Origin: Bacteroidota bacterium | Lineage (GTDB): Bacteria; Bacteroidota; Bacteroidia; Chitinophagales; Chitinophagaceae | Assembly: GCA_028876495.1 (NCBI GenBank) | Contig: JAGWRO010000038.1 | Location: forward strand, 186,001-250,000 | Direction of reading: 5' to 3' | Length of the DNA: 64,000 nucleotides | Shown here: positions 45,529 to 54,513 of the stretch, in pieces | Position numbering within the stretch: the first letter of the stretch is position 1 | How the letters are laid out: every line of letters begins with the position of its first letter | Notes under the pieces: generated by a model | Databases searched by the model: none | What the model was told of the DNA's origin: nothing | What the model saw: only the letters and a program-made list of their open reading frames with translations | Position numbers and translations under genes: made by a program

Positions 45529-45735
45529 ATGAAAGCAAAATCAATAGACGAAGCAAAAAGTTTGGCTAAAGCGCAAAGCCTTGAAGCGAAATATAAAGAC
45601 GAAGCTATGTACATCATTTATTGCAACAGAACGGAATATTTCTATGTAGATACTAACGGATTAATACGGCTTTGGGAGCAGCTTGTTGGCTACTATGTCA
45701 ATGGCGTGTATGCCGCCGAAAAATCACACTCCTAA
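45529..45735 (+). CDS. small element protein, unknown
   Basis: A 68-residue protein, Lys/Ala-rich at the N-terminus (SIDEAKSLAKAQSLEAKYKD), then MYIIYCNRTEYFYVDTNGLI and RLWEQL. It is soluble by composition and looks like a single small beta-sheet domain. I recognise no family. It lies in the run of small plus-strand genes following parB that is common in Bacteroidota conjugative elements. Confidence 0.55.
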   Translation: MKAKSIDEAKSLAKAQSLEAKYKDEAMYIIYCNRTEYFYVDTNGLIRLWEQLVGYYVNGVYAAEKSHS

Positions 45736-45769
45736 CATTAAAAAGATTAACAACAAAAAATTAAAAGAT

Positions 45770-46276
45770 ATGGCTAATTGGTGTAATAACGTGGTTTGGT
45801 TTAAAGCAGACCCAATCACTTTGCAGAGCATAAAAAAAATGTTTTTACAAATGGCAAAAAAGCAACTGAAAACAACTTGCGGACAGTTGCCTCCCTTTAT
45901 AGAGGAAGATAAAGATTGGTTTTTTAATATTCGTTGGGAAGCAGAGGAGGCACTCTATTATGATACCAAATGGTCGCCCAATACTGAAATAGTCCGGCAC
46001 ATAGCAGACCACTATAAAGTGGCTTTTACATACGACTATGAGGAATTAGGATGCTTAGTATATGGCAGGGCAACCTATGCAGACGGCATACTGACCGACA
46101 CCTGTTTGGAGCAGACCGACTTTGACAGCTTTGAATTAGACGAAGAAACCGACACTTACCATTTTGAGGGCAAGGACTACGACAGTGATTGGGAAATACT
46201 CGAAACCCTATTAGAGCGTAAAATCGAAAATCAGGTTAATAACATTAAAATTCAGAACAATGAAACTATCAGATAA
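45770..46276 (+). CDS. ferredoxin-like-fold element protein (DUF1281/YubB-like)
   Basis: A 168-residue protein starting at the ATG at 45770-45772 (MANWCNNVVWFKADPITLQS). The WCNN start and the alternating beta/alpha pattern (DWFFNIRWEAEE, YYDTKWSPNTEIVRHIADHY, VAFTYDYEELGCLVYGRATY) resemble the api92-like domain of plasmid and phage proteins. The C-terminus is acidic. Function unknown. Its last 17 bp overlap the next gene. Confidence 0.65.
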   Translation: MANWCNNVVWFKADPITLQSIKKMFLQMAKKQLKTTCGQLPPFIEEDKDWFFNIRWEAEEALYYDTKWSPNTEIVRHIADHYKVAFTYDYEELGCLVYGRATYADGILTDTCLEQTDFDSFELDEETDTYHFEGKDYDSDWEILETLLERKIENQVNNIKIQNNETIR

Positions 46277-46910
46277 AGCAACAGCATATTTATTGGTAAA
46301 AGCAAATACCAACAGCGAATGGGATGATTGCAATTTTGCCCTTATCCACATTACGGACGAATGGAAAAAGGAACAGCAACAGCGCATTGCATTTCTTACA
46401 TACTTGCAGGGAAACTATCATTTCCAGTCCGTGAATTATTATGATACGGCAGTAGATTTTTATAAGAAAGGGGAAGATGACCAGCCCGACATTGAAACAA
46501 TGCTTGCAGATAAAGAATGGGGATTTGTAGAACTTGACCATGAAGAACAGGAAGCATTTACCGTACCCGAAAACCGCATGGATTGTTACAGGCTTGTATT
46601 GCGTTCAAACGGTACTGCCTACTACACAGCCTGCGGGAAGCATACAGGCGAGGAATTTTGGACGGAGGAGTTTGACCTCAATATCCTATGCAATCCTATT
46701 GCAGAGGAAACAGAGTTAGAAAGGTTTTGCAGGGAGCGTTTTCAACACCTTACCAATGCACAACTTGTGGCAAGAGTAAACAACCTGCCGGACTTTGGTT
46801 GGGATGATGAGGGAATAGAACTTCAAAGGCGGCATGGGGTTTCAAAAGGTGCATTTGACTATCAAACCAAAGGTAATACAATCGTAATCCTAAAAGATGA
46901 ACAGCGATGA
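46260..46910 (+). CDS. element-encoded protein of unknown function
   Basis: An acidic 216-residue soluble protein (EWDDCNFALIHITDEWKKEQ, DDQPDIETMLADKEWGFVEL, ENRMDCYRLVLRSNGTAYYT). It has no membrane segments and no motif I can name. It overlaps the previous gene by 17 bp, so it is co-translated. Probably part of the conserved accessory set of the element. The next ~90 bp hold no gene. Confidence 0.6.
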   Translation: MKLSDKATAYLLVKANTNSEWDDCNFALIHITDEWKKEQQQRIAFLTYLQGNYHFQSVNYYDTAVDFYKKGEDDQPDIETMLADKEWGFVELDHEEQEAFTVPENRMDCYRLVLRSNGTAYYTACGKHTGEEFWTEEFDLNILCNPIAEETELERFCRERFQHLTNAQLVARVNNLPDFGWDDEGIELQRRHGVSKGAFDYQTKGNTIVILKDEQR

Positions 46911-47002
46911 GAATAACAGTTTTGACCGGGGCTACATATAAAACAAGCTGATTGCCTTGCTAGGCAAACCAGTTGACAAAAGTTAAAATAAAAAATAAGG
47001 TT

Positions 47003-47236
47003 ATGGAAACAATCATCAAACTATTACAGGCTATGCCTTACCCGACAATATTTTTTGTTGGCTTAGCAATCAGGTTACTGGTATGTATGCGACAGTTTAA
47101 CCGCAGAGGATTAGGAGGACTACAGCATTTCAATAATTATTTTGTAGCACTATTTACCCTCCTCATAGAATGGATGTTCAAGTGGGTAAGCATTGGCTTT
47201 ATGCTATATGGACTTTGGGGATGGATTTTCAGGTAA
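47003..47236 (+). CDS. small membrane protein of the element
   Basis: A 77-residue protein from the ATG at 47003-47005 (METIIKLLQAMPYPTIFFVG). It has two hydrophobic segments at about 12-28 and 46-75, separated by a basic loop (RQFNRRGLGGLQ). Unknown function. It is the last plus-strand gene before the truncated transfer operon on the other strand. Confidence 0.55.
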   Translation: METIIKLLQAMPYPTIFFVGLAIRLLVCMRQFNRRGLGGLQHFNNYFVALFTLLIEWMFKWVSIGFMLYGLWGWIFR

Positions 47237-47302
47237 TGCCACCTAATGAATTACCTACAAAATTGTATAACTTTTAGAATCCATCCAGAGCGGCGCAACG
47301 GC

Positions 47303-47358
47303 ATTCCTTTCCCCGTAGGCGGAAAGCCCGTTGCGCGGAGAAGCGGTGCAGCCACTTG
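47303..47358. repeat. 56-bp direct repeat, left copy
   Basis: This segment is identical over 56 bp to 54458-54513, and both copies sit in ~130 bp of weaker similarity. It begins ATTCCTTTCC and contains a hairpin CTTTCC-ccgtaggc-GGAAAG. The two copies bracket the traE remnant and the whole defence gene block. The left copy lies just beyond the point where the traF remnant ends. Confidence 0.85.
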
Positions 47359-47423
47359 TCCGAAACCGGACGGCGAACCAACACAAAATCCAGCAATCCG
47401 CTTCAGAACAACAGACTGCGGCA

Positions 47424-47594
47424 CTAATTATTATTGTTATTGTTGCAGCTTTTAATCATTTTAATGCTTGCATTAGTCGTGCATCCTGTAAGCACACCGA
47501 GCAAGCCACCTGCGAAGATGAACAGGTATTGGGCTTTCAGCCCTTTGAACTCAACTGTTCTTCAAATGCCTTTATTGATGTTGTAATTACCCAT
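47424..47594 (-). pseudogene. traF-like (DUF4133) remnant with in-frame TGA and truncated 3' end
   Basis: Directly after the traE-like gene (11-bp gap) the minus strand reads MGNYNINKGI, a TGA (47562-47564), then RTVEFKGLKAQYLFIFAGG in the same frame. This is the start of DUF4133/TraF, with Gly expected at the stop. Similarity fades after about 36 codons and the frame ends at a TAG (47424-47426) within low-complexity sequence. No traG ATPase or later transfer gene follows. Confidence 0.72.
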
Positions 47595-47605
47595 AGGGCA
47601 TCGGA

Positions 47606-47911
47606 TTAAAGGAAGAATGAACGCAGGATGGTTGCTGCAACGATTAAGAAAATACACGCACCAAACCAGCTTGCCGCCGTTTTCGATGTGTCGGGTTCGC
47701 CACCGCTGAATTTGTTGTACACCTTTACACCTGCGATTAACCCCACGACCGCACCAATCGCATAAATTAATTTGGTTGCAGGGGCGAAATAAGAAGTTAC
47801 CATCTGCGTTGCTTCATTGATGCCCGCACCTCCGTTGCCCTGGGCAAACACACCACAAGCTGACAGCAACGCAACGCCTGCCAGCAACACTTTTTTGCTT
47901 TGTCTTTCCAT
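47606..47911 (-). CDS. traE: TraE-like conjugation protein (DUF4134)
   Basis: A 101-residue membrane protein. It has a signal-like N-terminus (VALLSACGVFAQG), then GINEATQMVTSYFAPATKLI, two hydrophobic spans (YAIGAVVGLIAGVKVY; WFGACIFLIVAATILRSFF) and the DUF4134 linker FSGGEPDTSKTAASW. In intact Bacteroidota elements it opens the transfer operon (traE, traF, traG...). Here it is intact but is followed only by a traF relic, so mating-channel genes are missing. It is on the opposite strand to the mobilization genes. Confidence 0.85.
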   Translation of the reverse strand: MERQSKKVLLAGVALLSACGVFAQGNGGAGINEATQMVTSYFAPATKLIYAIGAVVGLIAGVKVYNKFSGGEPDTSKTAASWFGACIFLIVAATILRSFFL

Positions 47912-48094
47912 AATTAATCTGAATTATTTTGTTACTGATTTCCCGCTTCCTGCGGGCTTGGCGACAAAAGTGTTATGGAAAACAAGGCGTGATAGTGATG
48001 TGTCTTTTGGTGGAATTACTTGGCAGTTGGTGGCTGCTAAGGGAATTAATTTATATCTTAGAGGGCTATATAAACCCTTATTAAATTATTATCG

Positions 48095-49960
48095 GTGTAT
48101 CTATCTAACATAAAACTTTGGAATTTTAGAAAATTTGGTTCAGAGAGGGAAATAGACCTTGAAAATCCGAATTTGAATTTAAAGCTCTCTAACGGTTTGA
48201 ATGTAATTATTGGCGAAAATGATTCTGGCAAAACAGCTATTATTGATGCTGTTAAACTTGTACTTAAAACTCATAGCTATGATTATATCAGAGTTGAGGA
48301 TAAAGATTTTTATAGTACTGCAAGTCGCTTTAGAATAGAATTGATTTTTGAAAACTTAATACCTGATGAAGCCAAAAACTTCACGGAATGGTTGGGTTGG
48401 ACAGGAAATAGAGAAAACGCAAAGCCCTTTTTAAAATTAAATTATGATGTAAGGAGGCAAGGAGAAAAAATATTACCTGTAGATGTAAAAGCTGGTGCTG
48501 ATGAAGATGGATATCTTTTAACGGCTGAAGCAAGAGAATATTTAAAAACCACTTACCTAAAACCCTTAAGAGATGCAGAAAATGAATTAGTTGCTAAAAG
48601 AAATTCAAGACTATCACAAATTCTTTTGGGTGATAAGGCATTTAAAGGGAGGGAAAGAAATCATGAACTTGTGCAGATATTTTGCAGTCTTAGCGAAGAA
48701 CTAAAAAAATATTTTGATGGAGAATTTGAAATTAAAATACCTGTTGAATCTGGGGAGGTGCATATACATAAGCCAAAAGAAGGAAAGGAAATCAAAGATA
48801 AAATAGACGGTTATATTAAAGAATTTTATGGCAATGATTATGAGATACAATTCCATGCTTCATCTAATGATATAAAAAGCATTCTTGAAAAACTTACTTT
48901 ACTTCTGAAAAATGAACTATATCCAGGTTTAGGAACCTTAAACAGATTATTTATGGCAGCAGAGCTGCTTCATTTGAGTAAGGAAAATTGGAGCGGTTTA
49001 CGTTTAGGACTTGTAGAAGAGTTGGAAGCACATCTTCATCCTCAGGCACAAATGCAGGTAATCGAGACTTTTCAAAAACAAGATGCCATTCAACTTATCC
49101 TCACAACGCATAGTCCAAATTTAGCCTCCAAGTTAAAATTGGAAAATCTGATTATTTGTAACAATGGAAATGCCTTCCCAATGGGAGAAGCATATACGCA
49201 ATTAGGTAAAGACAACTACAAATTTTTAGAAAAATTTCTTGATACTACGAAAGCAAATTTATTTTTTGCCAAAGGTGTGATTTTAGTTGAGGGTTGGGCG
49301 GAAGAAATTCTTATTCCGAGCATTGCAAAAGCTATTGGAATTAATCTGATAGAAAAGGGTGTTTCGGTAGTAAATATCGGACACACGGGTTTTGACCATT
49401 ATGCAAAAATTTATCTGCGAAAGGCAGAACCCAATATGATAATTCCTGTTGCAATAATTACGGATTCTGATATTAGAGAATACGAGAAACAACTGCAATT
49501 AGATAATGATGGTAAACCAGCAAAAGATGCAAAAGGTAAAAATCAATATGAATTTATAAAAATTGATGAAGAAACTATTAAGAATGAATCAGGGAATGCG
49601 ATTAAAAAGATAAGCGAGCAAGGGAAACAAAATGTAAAATACTTTCCTGCACTAAATTGGACCTTTGAATATTCGTTGTTCAAATCGAAGAGTTTAACAA
49701 CGGTGTTTCAAACTGCAACAAAAAATATCCATTCTGATAGCCCTTGGGATAATGACTTTGAAAAAGAACTTGCTAAAAAGCTAATCAATAAAAGTTTTGA
49801 GAAAACAAAAATTGCTTATGAAATAGCAAATGCTATTGATGAAGATTTAGAGAAGTTCGGAAAGAAAGAAATTGAAGCTAAAACAATTACAATTTCAGAA
49901 GACGAAGACGATACGGTTAGTTATCTTGTAAAAGCGATTAAATATGCCACAGGAAATTAA
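48095..49960 (+). CDS. gajA: OLD-family ATPase/TOPRIM nuclease, Gabija GajA-like
   Basis: A 621-residue protein. The ATPase has Walker A GENDSGKTA (40-48) and Walker B LVEELEAHLHP near 304-314, followed by the switch LILTTHSPNLASK. A TOPRIM nuclease domain starts near 392: VILVEGWAEEILIPSIA with the catalytic Glu, and AIITDSDIREYE with the acidic pair near 455. This is the OLD-type arrangement of GajA. The start is a GTG (48095-48097). Its stop overlaps the helicase gene by 17 bp. In Gabija the GajA nuclease nicks DNA when nucleotide pools fall during phage infection. The pairing supports Gabija, but the subtype is not certain. Confidence 0.72.
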   Translation: MYLSNIKLWNFRKFGSEREIDLENPNLNLKLSNGLNVIIGENDSGKTAIIDAVKLVLKTHSYDYIRVEDKDFYSTASRFRIELIFENLIPDEAKNFTEWLGWTGNRENAKPFLKLNYDVRRQGEKILPVDVKAGADEDGYLLTAEAREYLKTTYLKPLRDAENELVAKRNSRLSQILLGDKAFKGRERNHELVQIFCSLSEELKKYFDGEFEIKIPVESGEVHIHKPKEGKEIKDKIDGYIKEFYGNDYEIQFHASSNDIKSILEKLTLLLKNELYPGLGTLNRLFMAAELLHLSKENWSGLRLGLVEELEAHLHPQAQMQVIETFQKQDAIQLILTTHSPNLASKLKLENLIICNNGNAFPMGEAYTQLGKDNYKFLEKFLDTTKANLFFAKGVILVEGWAEEILIPSIAKAIGINLIEKGVSVVNIGHTGFDHYAKIYLRKAEPNMIIPVAIITDSDIREYEKQLQLDNDGKPAKDAKGKNQYEFIKIDEETIKNESGNAIKKISEQGKQNVKYFPALNWTFEYSLFKSKSLTTVFQTATKNIHSDSPWDNDFEKELAKKLINKSFEKTKIAYEIANAIDEDLEKFGKKEIEAKTITISEDEDDTVSYLVKAIKYATGN

Positions 49961-51998
49961 CATATCGGAAGATGATATTCACTATGCAGAAAAAATACTT
50001 TTACCTGACGGAAAAGAATTTGACGATGAACGAAAAGCATTTATCCGCAATCTTGGTACAATAGATTTACAAGCCGTTCCAGGCAGTGGGAAAACAACAG
50101 CTTTATTAGCAAAGTTGCTTATTATAGAACGGAAACTGCCATTTCCCGATGGATCAGGAGTCCTTGTTATATCTCATACTAATGCAGCCGTTGACGAAAT
50201 AAAAGAAAAAATTCAGAAGCATTGCCCCAAACTTTTTTCTTATCCAAATTTTATTGGTACAATACAAAGCTTTGTTGATGAGTTCTTAGCTATTCCGTTT
50301 TACATTTCAAAGTTTAAGAAAAAACCTATAAGAATAGACAATGAAATATACAACGAAAAGATAAAAAGTTGCCTTGATAAAATTTGGTTACATAGGTTTA
50401 ATTTAAGCCAAGAAGTCAACAACAAAGTTGCTCATATCAAAAACAACAATGAGGCTTTGTTTTATAATTTTAGGTTTCAATTTTCAAACGAAATCCAATT
50501 AGTTAAAAAGTTAAACGATGATATTTTAGAAATCAAGAAGCCAAGAGGCAATACAAGACCTCAAAACTATCGTGATTATACGCAGCAAGAAAAGCAAGAC
50601 GTGTATAATTGGTTTTTAGAGTTCAAAAAAGTAATTCTCAAATCGGGTATTTTACACTTTGATGACGCTTATTTTTTAGCGGATGTTTGCTTGAACAAGA
50701 TTCCAGCTATAAAAAATATTTTACAAAAACGTTTTGCATACGTTTTTGTAGATGAAATGCAGGATATGGATACTCACCAATATAATTTGCTGGAAAAGAC
50801 TTTTTATGATGACGGCAACGGAGTTTCGATAATTCAAAGAATTGGCGACAAAAATCAATCAATTTATCATTCTTCAAATTCTGTTAAAACTGTAGAAGTT
50901 TGGCAACTCAGACCAAATCCTGAAAATATTTTAAACTTAATAGGCAGTCAAAGACTAAGCAAGCCAATTGCAGATGTTGTAAAAAAATTCGCTTTATATA
51001 ATGATGCCAATTTTGATATAGTAGGGTTAAATGAATGTGATATAAAGCCACATATTTTAGTTTTTGAAACTGAAACGATTGGAAGTATCATTCCTTGTTT
51101 TGCTAAAATCGTAAAGGAATACAAAGAAAATGGCAGGCTACAATCAAAAAGAGATTTTAAAGATATTAAAGTTGTTTGTTGGAATACAGACTGGAAAGAA
51201 GATGAAACAAGTCGTAACGATACAACAAAACTACGTTTAGAAGATTTTCATAAAGGTTTCAAAAAAGAAAAAGGCAAACCAAAACAAGACTATAATAACC
51301 TGAAAAGCTATTTACTGTATTACGAGAAAAAGCAGACATTAGAACCTGTCCGGAAAAATATATTAAACGCTTTTTTGAAAATATTACGATTGGAAAACAT
51401 CAACACTTCAGACGACAGACCCTACACAAAGAAAAAACTAATTGACTTTATACATGAAAAAGACATTGAAAAAGGCAGTGCAAAATATGGTGAATTAAAT
51501 TTGAACCTTTACAATTGGACAATTGGAATAATCAGAGAAAAAACAAACGAAGTTTGGGAAGGAATAAAAGCATACGTTCCGACTTTACTTGAAATGTTTG
51601 ACAGAACAATTTCCAATAGTTCAGATTTCATCAATAATGACAATGTTGAAATTCTCCCAGAAAATGCTGAAGTTTTAACAACAACCAACTATTACAAAGA
51701 AGACGGACTTGAAATTGAAATTACAAGCGTCCACGCAGTAAAAGGACAAACGCATTGTGCGACTTTATATTTAGAGTCGTGCTATCAAGGAAAATACGAA
51801 TCTGAAAGATTATCAACACAATTTTTGGGCAATAGTTTTAATGATACAAAAGTCCATCATAAAAGTTCCGTCAAGATGGCTTATGTCGGCTTTTCACGAC
51901 CAACAGATTTGCTGTGTATTGCTATTCATAAAGACAGATTTGATAGATGTCTTCAGAATATTAACAAAGAGGAATGGGAAATAATAAATGTATCTTGA
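49944..51998 (+). CDS. gajB: UvrD/PcrA-like superfamily 1 helicase, Gabija GajB-like
   Basis: A 684-residue SF1 helicase. Walker A is GSGKT (47-51) in LQAVPGSGKTTALLAK. Motif Ia-like is LVISHTNAAVDEIKEKI, motif II is FVDEMQDMD near 268, motif III-like is IQRIGDKNQSIYHS, and the C-terminal motifs are SVHAVKGQTH near 594 and YVGFSRPTDLL near 646. It overlaps gajA by 17 bp, so the two are produced together. It is longer than the GajB I recall (about 500 residues), with extra sequence between motifs Ia and II. In Gabija the helicase partners with the GajA nuclease. Confidence 0.72.
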   Translation: MPQEINISEDDIHYAEKILLPDGKEFDDERKAFIRNLGTIDLQAVPGSGKTTALLAKLLIIERKLPFPDGSGVLVISHTNAAVDEIKEKIQKHCPKLFSYPNFIGTIQSFVDEFLAIPFYISKFKKKPIRIDNEIYNEKIKSCLDKIWLHRFNLSQEVNNKVAHIKNNNEALFYNFRFQFSNEIQLVKKLNDDILEIKKPRGNTRPQNYRDYTQQEKQDVYNWFLEFKKVILKSGILHFDDAYFLADVCLNKIPAIKNILQKRFAYVFVDEMQDMDTHQYNLLEKTFYDDGNGVSIIQRIGDKNQSIYHSSNSVKTVEVWQLRPNPENILNLIGSQRLSKPIADVVKKFALYNDANFDIVGLNECDIKPHILVFETETIGSIIPCFAKIVKEYKENGRLQSKRDFKDIKVVCWNTDWKEDETSRNDTTKLRLEDFHKGFKKEKGKPKQDYNNLKSYLLYYEKKQTLEPVRKNILNAFLKILRLENINTSDDRPYTKKKLIDFIHEKDIEKGSAKYGELNLNLYNWTIGIIREKTNEVWEGIKAYVPTLLEMFDRTISNSSDFINNDNVEILPENAEVLTTTNYYKEDGLEIEITSVHAVKGQTHCATLYLESCYQGKYESERLSTQFLGNSFNDTKVHHKSSVKMAYVGFSRPTDLLCIAIHKDRFDRCLQNINKEEWEIINVS

Positions 51999-52012
51999 AA
52001 AGATAACGAAGT

Positions 52013-52672
52013 ATGATTGATTTTTTTACAAAAGATGATACGCTGGTTCTACGTTATATTGCTGAATTTGCAAATTCACCTGATTGGGTAAGAGAGACTA
52101 TTAAAGTCAAAGGCTACGTTAAGCTTAAAAAGACATTTTATTTTGAAGAAGACGATATTCTAAATGATAGCAAATTTGGTGAGGAAACTGAAATAGATGA
52201 TTTTGATGACCCTGATACGGAACAAGTCACTTACTTTCTATTTGCAAAACTTACCGGAGATTATTATAAGGTCAAAAAAGGAATACTCATTGATGACTTC
52301 GATATATTTATACACAAAGATGTTTCATTAAGTACAAATTTTTTTGTCGCTGATTCAGATGTATCAGTTTTTAGGGTAATCAAGAATATATCCTTAAACA
52401 ATTTATACTTAGGTGGTGATTATCCAAGTGCTGTGCCCGTTGAAGAGTTTGAAAGCCTCTTAAAATATTTCCCGACTTCTTATGAAAGGAGAAAATATGT
52501 AGAAGCACGAATTGCATCCCTGCTAAGGAATTATTTAGACAGCATCAAGGATGCCGAAAAGATATATCAGAAGCATCTAAATACAAAGCTATCTAAACAA
52601 GGTACAGATTTGGCTAAAATTTTTCAGAATGTTGAACTCGTGAAATATCAGACAATCCTTGAAAAATTATAG
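52013..52672 (+). CDS. sduA: Shedu protein, N-terminal part (separated from nuclease part by TAG)
   Basis: 219 residues. The acidic N-terminal domain (FYFEEDDILNDSKFGEETEI) and the segment VFRVIKNISLNNLYLGGDYP then VEEFESLLKYFPTSYERRKY resemble the region before the nuclease of Shedu proteins. It ends KYQTILEKL at a TAG (52670-52672). The next frame (52676-53239) is in the same reading frame, with only one GAA codon between. Joined they would form one ~408-residue protein, the usual Shedu size. The gene is therefore either broken by one amber mutation, read through, or functionally split. It starts 14 bp after gajB. Confidence 0.68.
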   Translation: MIDFFTKDDTLVLRYIAEFANSPDWVRETIKVKGYVKLKKTFYFEEDDILNDSKFGEETEIDDFDDPDTEQVTYFLFAKLTGDYYKVKKGILIDDFDIFIHKDVSLSTNFFVADSDVSVFRVIKNISLNNLYLGGDYPSAVPVEEFESLLKYFPTSYERRKYVEARIASLLRNYLDSIKDAEKIYQKHLNTKLSKQGTDLAKIFQNVELVKYQTILEKL

Positions 52673-52675
52673 GAA

Positions 52676-53239
52676 ATGCTAAAAGATGAAAATCAGTATA
52701 ATGAGCATCAGTGGCAGGAAGAAATTTTACAGATTATTTTGTTACTCTATCCAAAATATATTTTTGCTTTTAAGTCAGTTCCAATACAAGCAAAGTTGGC
52801 AGATGGAATAAGAGACAAACAGCTTGATTTTCTTTTAGTGGATTCCAATGGATATGTTGATGTTATTGAAATAAAAAAACCTTTTGAGAATGCCATTATG
52901 ACTAAAGGTGTTTATCGGGAAAATTATATTCCTCTTAGAGAACTTTCAGGAACAGTTATGCAAATTGAAAAATACATTTACTATTTAAACCGTTGGAGTT
53001 TAGAAGGAGAGAAATTTTTAAGTACAAAATATAAAACACAGTTGCCTGAAGGTTTTGATATTAAGATAGCAAATCCAAGCGGAGTAATTATTATGGGGAG
53101 AGAAAATAATTTGTCGCCTGGACAAAAAGATGATTTCGAGGTGGTTAAAAGAAAGTATAAAAATATTGTTGACATTATTACCTATGACAATTTATTAGAA
53201 CGATTACAGTTTACAATTGAACAAATTCGAAAAATTTAA
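52676..53239 (+). CDS. sduA: Shedu nuclease domain (DUF4263-like), C-terminal part
   Basis: 187 residues starting at the ATG three bases after the TAG. It opens with NEHQWQEEILQIILLLYPKY, then the PD-(D/E)XK site: Asp51 (KQLDFLLVDS) and Glu65-x-Lys67 (VIEIKKPF). The tail includes GVIIMGRENNLSPGQKDDFE, the Shedu pattern. All nuclease residues are intact. Shedu proteins are DNA nucleases that block phage; the N-terminal domain controls activity. If made alone from this ATG the nuclease would lack that domain. Confidence 0.72.
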   Translation: MLKDENQYNEHQWQEEILQIILLLYPKYIFAFKSVPIQAKLADGIRDKQLDFLLVDSNGYVDVIEIKKPFENAIMTKGVYRENYIPLRELSGTVMQIEKYIYYLNRWSLEGEKFLSTKYKTQLPEGFDIKIANPSGVIIMGRENNLSPGQKDDFEVVKRKYKNIVDIITYDNLLERLQFTIEQIRKI

Positions 53240-53322
53240 TTTTACGTAACAAATCAAATATTTATTGGATTGCAAACTGAAACGATACTGAATAAAAAAC
53301 AATTTTTAAACGATTTTTTTAA

Positions 53323-54135
53323 ATGGCAAAATATCAACTACCCCCGTTAAAAGATGAAAGACTATTTGAGGAACTTGTATGTGATTTATTCAATTTTGTA
53401 GAAAATACATCGTCCTATGAAAATATAGATTTTCAGGCTTTTGGTGTCAAAGGTCAAAACCAAAAAGGGATTGATGTCTTTTCGACTAAAACGAAAACAG
53501 TGGTGCAATGTAAGTTGAAAAGTATTGGAAAAAAAGATGAGATTATCCGGAAAAATCTAATTCAGGATATAAATGCCGATTTAGAAAAAGTAAAAGATTT
53601 AAGAATTGATTTTGATAAGTTTGTTTTTGTTTCAACATTCCGGGATGACACCCAAATACAGGAATATTTAAGCCAGCTTAAAAATGAACAACAATTACCG
53701 TTTCATTTATATTATTGGGGATGGGACACTATAACAAAACATATTGAGCAGTCAGAAGGTCTATTGCAGAAGTATTTCCCTAAGTTTATAAAGAAGACTA
53801 AACCAGTAAAGCCAAAACTTGAATTGCCAGAAGGCGCTTTAGGCAAAGTGCTTTCCAAGAAAAACTACATTGATTATCTTAAAAAGAGATATGGAGATTG
53901 GAAGCAAATTGAATTAAATAAGAAAGGTGAAAAATTTAATTGGGCAGCATTTACTATTTCGTTGTCCAAAAGATATAAGGCTTCGGGGATTAATTATATT
54001 GATGTCCGATATTTTGATGATTTGGCATCGTATCTGAAAAGTCGCATTGACGGAACAATAATGGGGAAAGTAAATAAATCTAAAGGAATAAAAAACTACT
54101 CATCGTTTGAAGAGTTTTTAGAAAATCCGATATAA
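53323..54135 (+). CDS. PD-(D/E)XK restriction-endonuclease-like protein (Mrr-type fold)
   Basis: 270 residues. The N-terminal 130 form a nuclease domain: Glu16/Glu17 in RLFEELVCDLF, then GVKGQNQKGIDVFS with Asp51, and VVQCK with Gln62-x-Lys64. This is the GIDV...QCK pattern of Mrr-like enzymes. The segment LPFHLYYWGWDTITKHIEQS follows. The C-terminal half (WAAFTISLSKRYKASGINYI) is an unknown domain, possibly for sensing. It is 83 bp after the Shedu gene and closes the defence block. The target is unknown; modified or foreign DNA is likely. Confidence 0.65.
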   Translation: MAKYQLPPLKDERLFEELVCDLFNFVENTSSYENIDFQAFGVKGQNQKGIDVFSTKTKTVVQCKLKSIGKKDEIIRKNLIQDINADLEKVKDLRIDFDKFVFVSTFRDDTQIQEYLSQLKNEQQLPFHLYYWGWDTITKHIEQSEGLLQKYFPKFIKKTKPVKPKLELPEGALGKVLSKKNYIDYLKKRYGDWKQIELNKKGEKFNWAAFTISLSKRYKASGINYIDVRYFDDLASYLKSRIDGTIMGKVNKSKGIKNYSSFEEFLENPI

Positions 54136-54457
54136 ACAAAGGGAAGCTGTCTTATCAGACAAACTCCCTAATGTCGAAACCCTCCAAATCCTTATTCCGC
54201 AAATTGGAAGAACTGAAATACGTTCCGGCTGAGAGGCTCTTATCCAACAACACTGCTATCTTCCTTGATGCCTCCAAATTTGCACCATCAAGCAATGTCT
54301 ATCCACCTGGAATTTAAGAGATGTACGATCGGCTGAGTTTAAAAATTTTCTAATAGTGGAATTTTAGCTGCTCGTGTTCTTTTCTTAAGTAATTTCTTAG
54401 TGTGATAAATTGCAACTGGTGGCATTTTTGGCAAACGCTCAATGACGGCACAACTGG

Positions 54458-54513
54458 ATTCCTTTCCCCGTAGGCGGAAAGCCCGTTGCGCGGAGAAGCG
54501 GTGCAGCCACTTG
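54458..54513. repeat. 56-bp direct repeat, right copy
   Basis: Identical to 47303-47358, same orientation, with weaker similarity outside the core (for example CCAGTAATCCGTTTT against CCAGCAATCCGCTTC). It lies about 320 bp beyond the last defence gene. The pair may mark ends of the cargo block or be duplicated promoter/junction sequence of the element. Confidence 0.85.

Noticed and set aside
47331-47609. Plus-strand 92-codon frame opposite the traF relic
   Set aside because: It is an antisense shadow of the decayed traF sequence and the 56-bp repeat; its composition (Cys/Ala/Asn-rich) matches no family.
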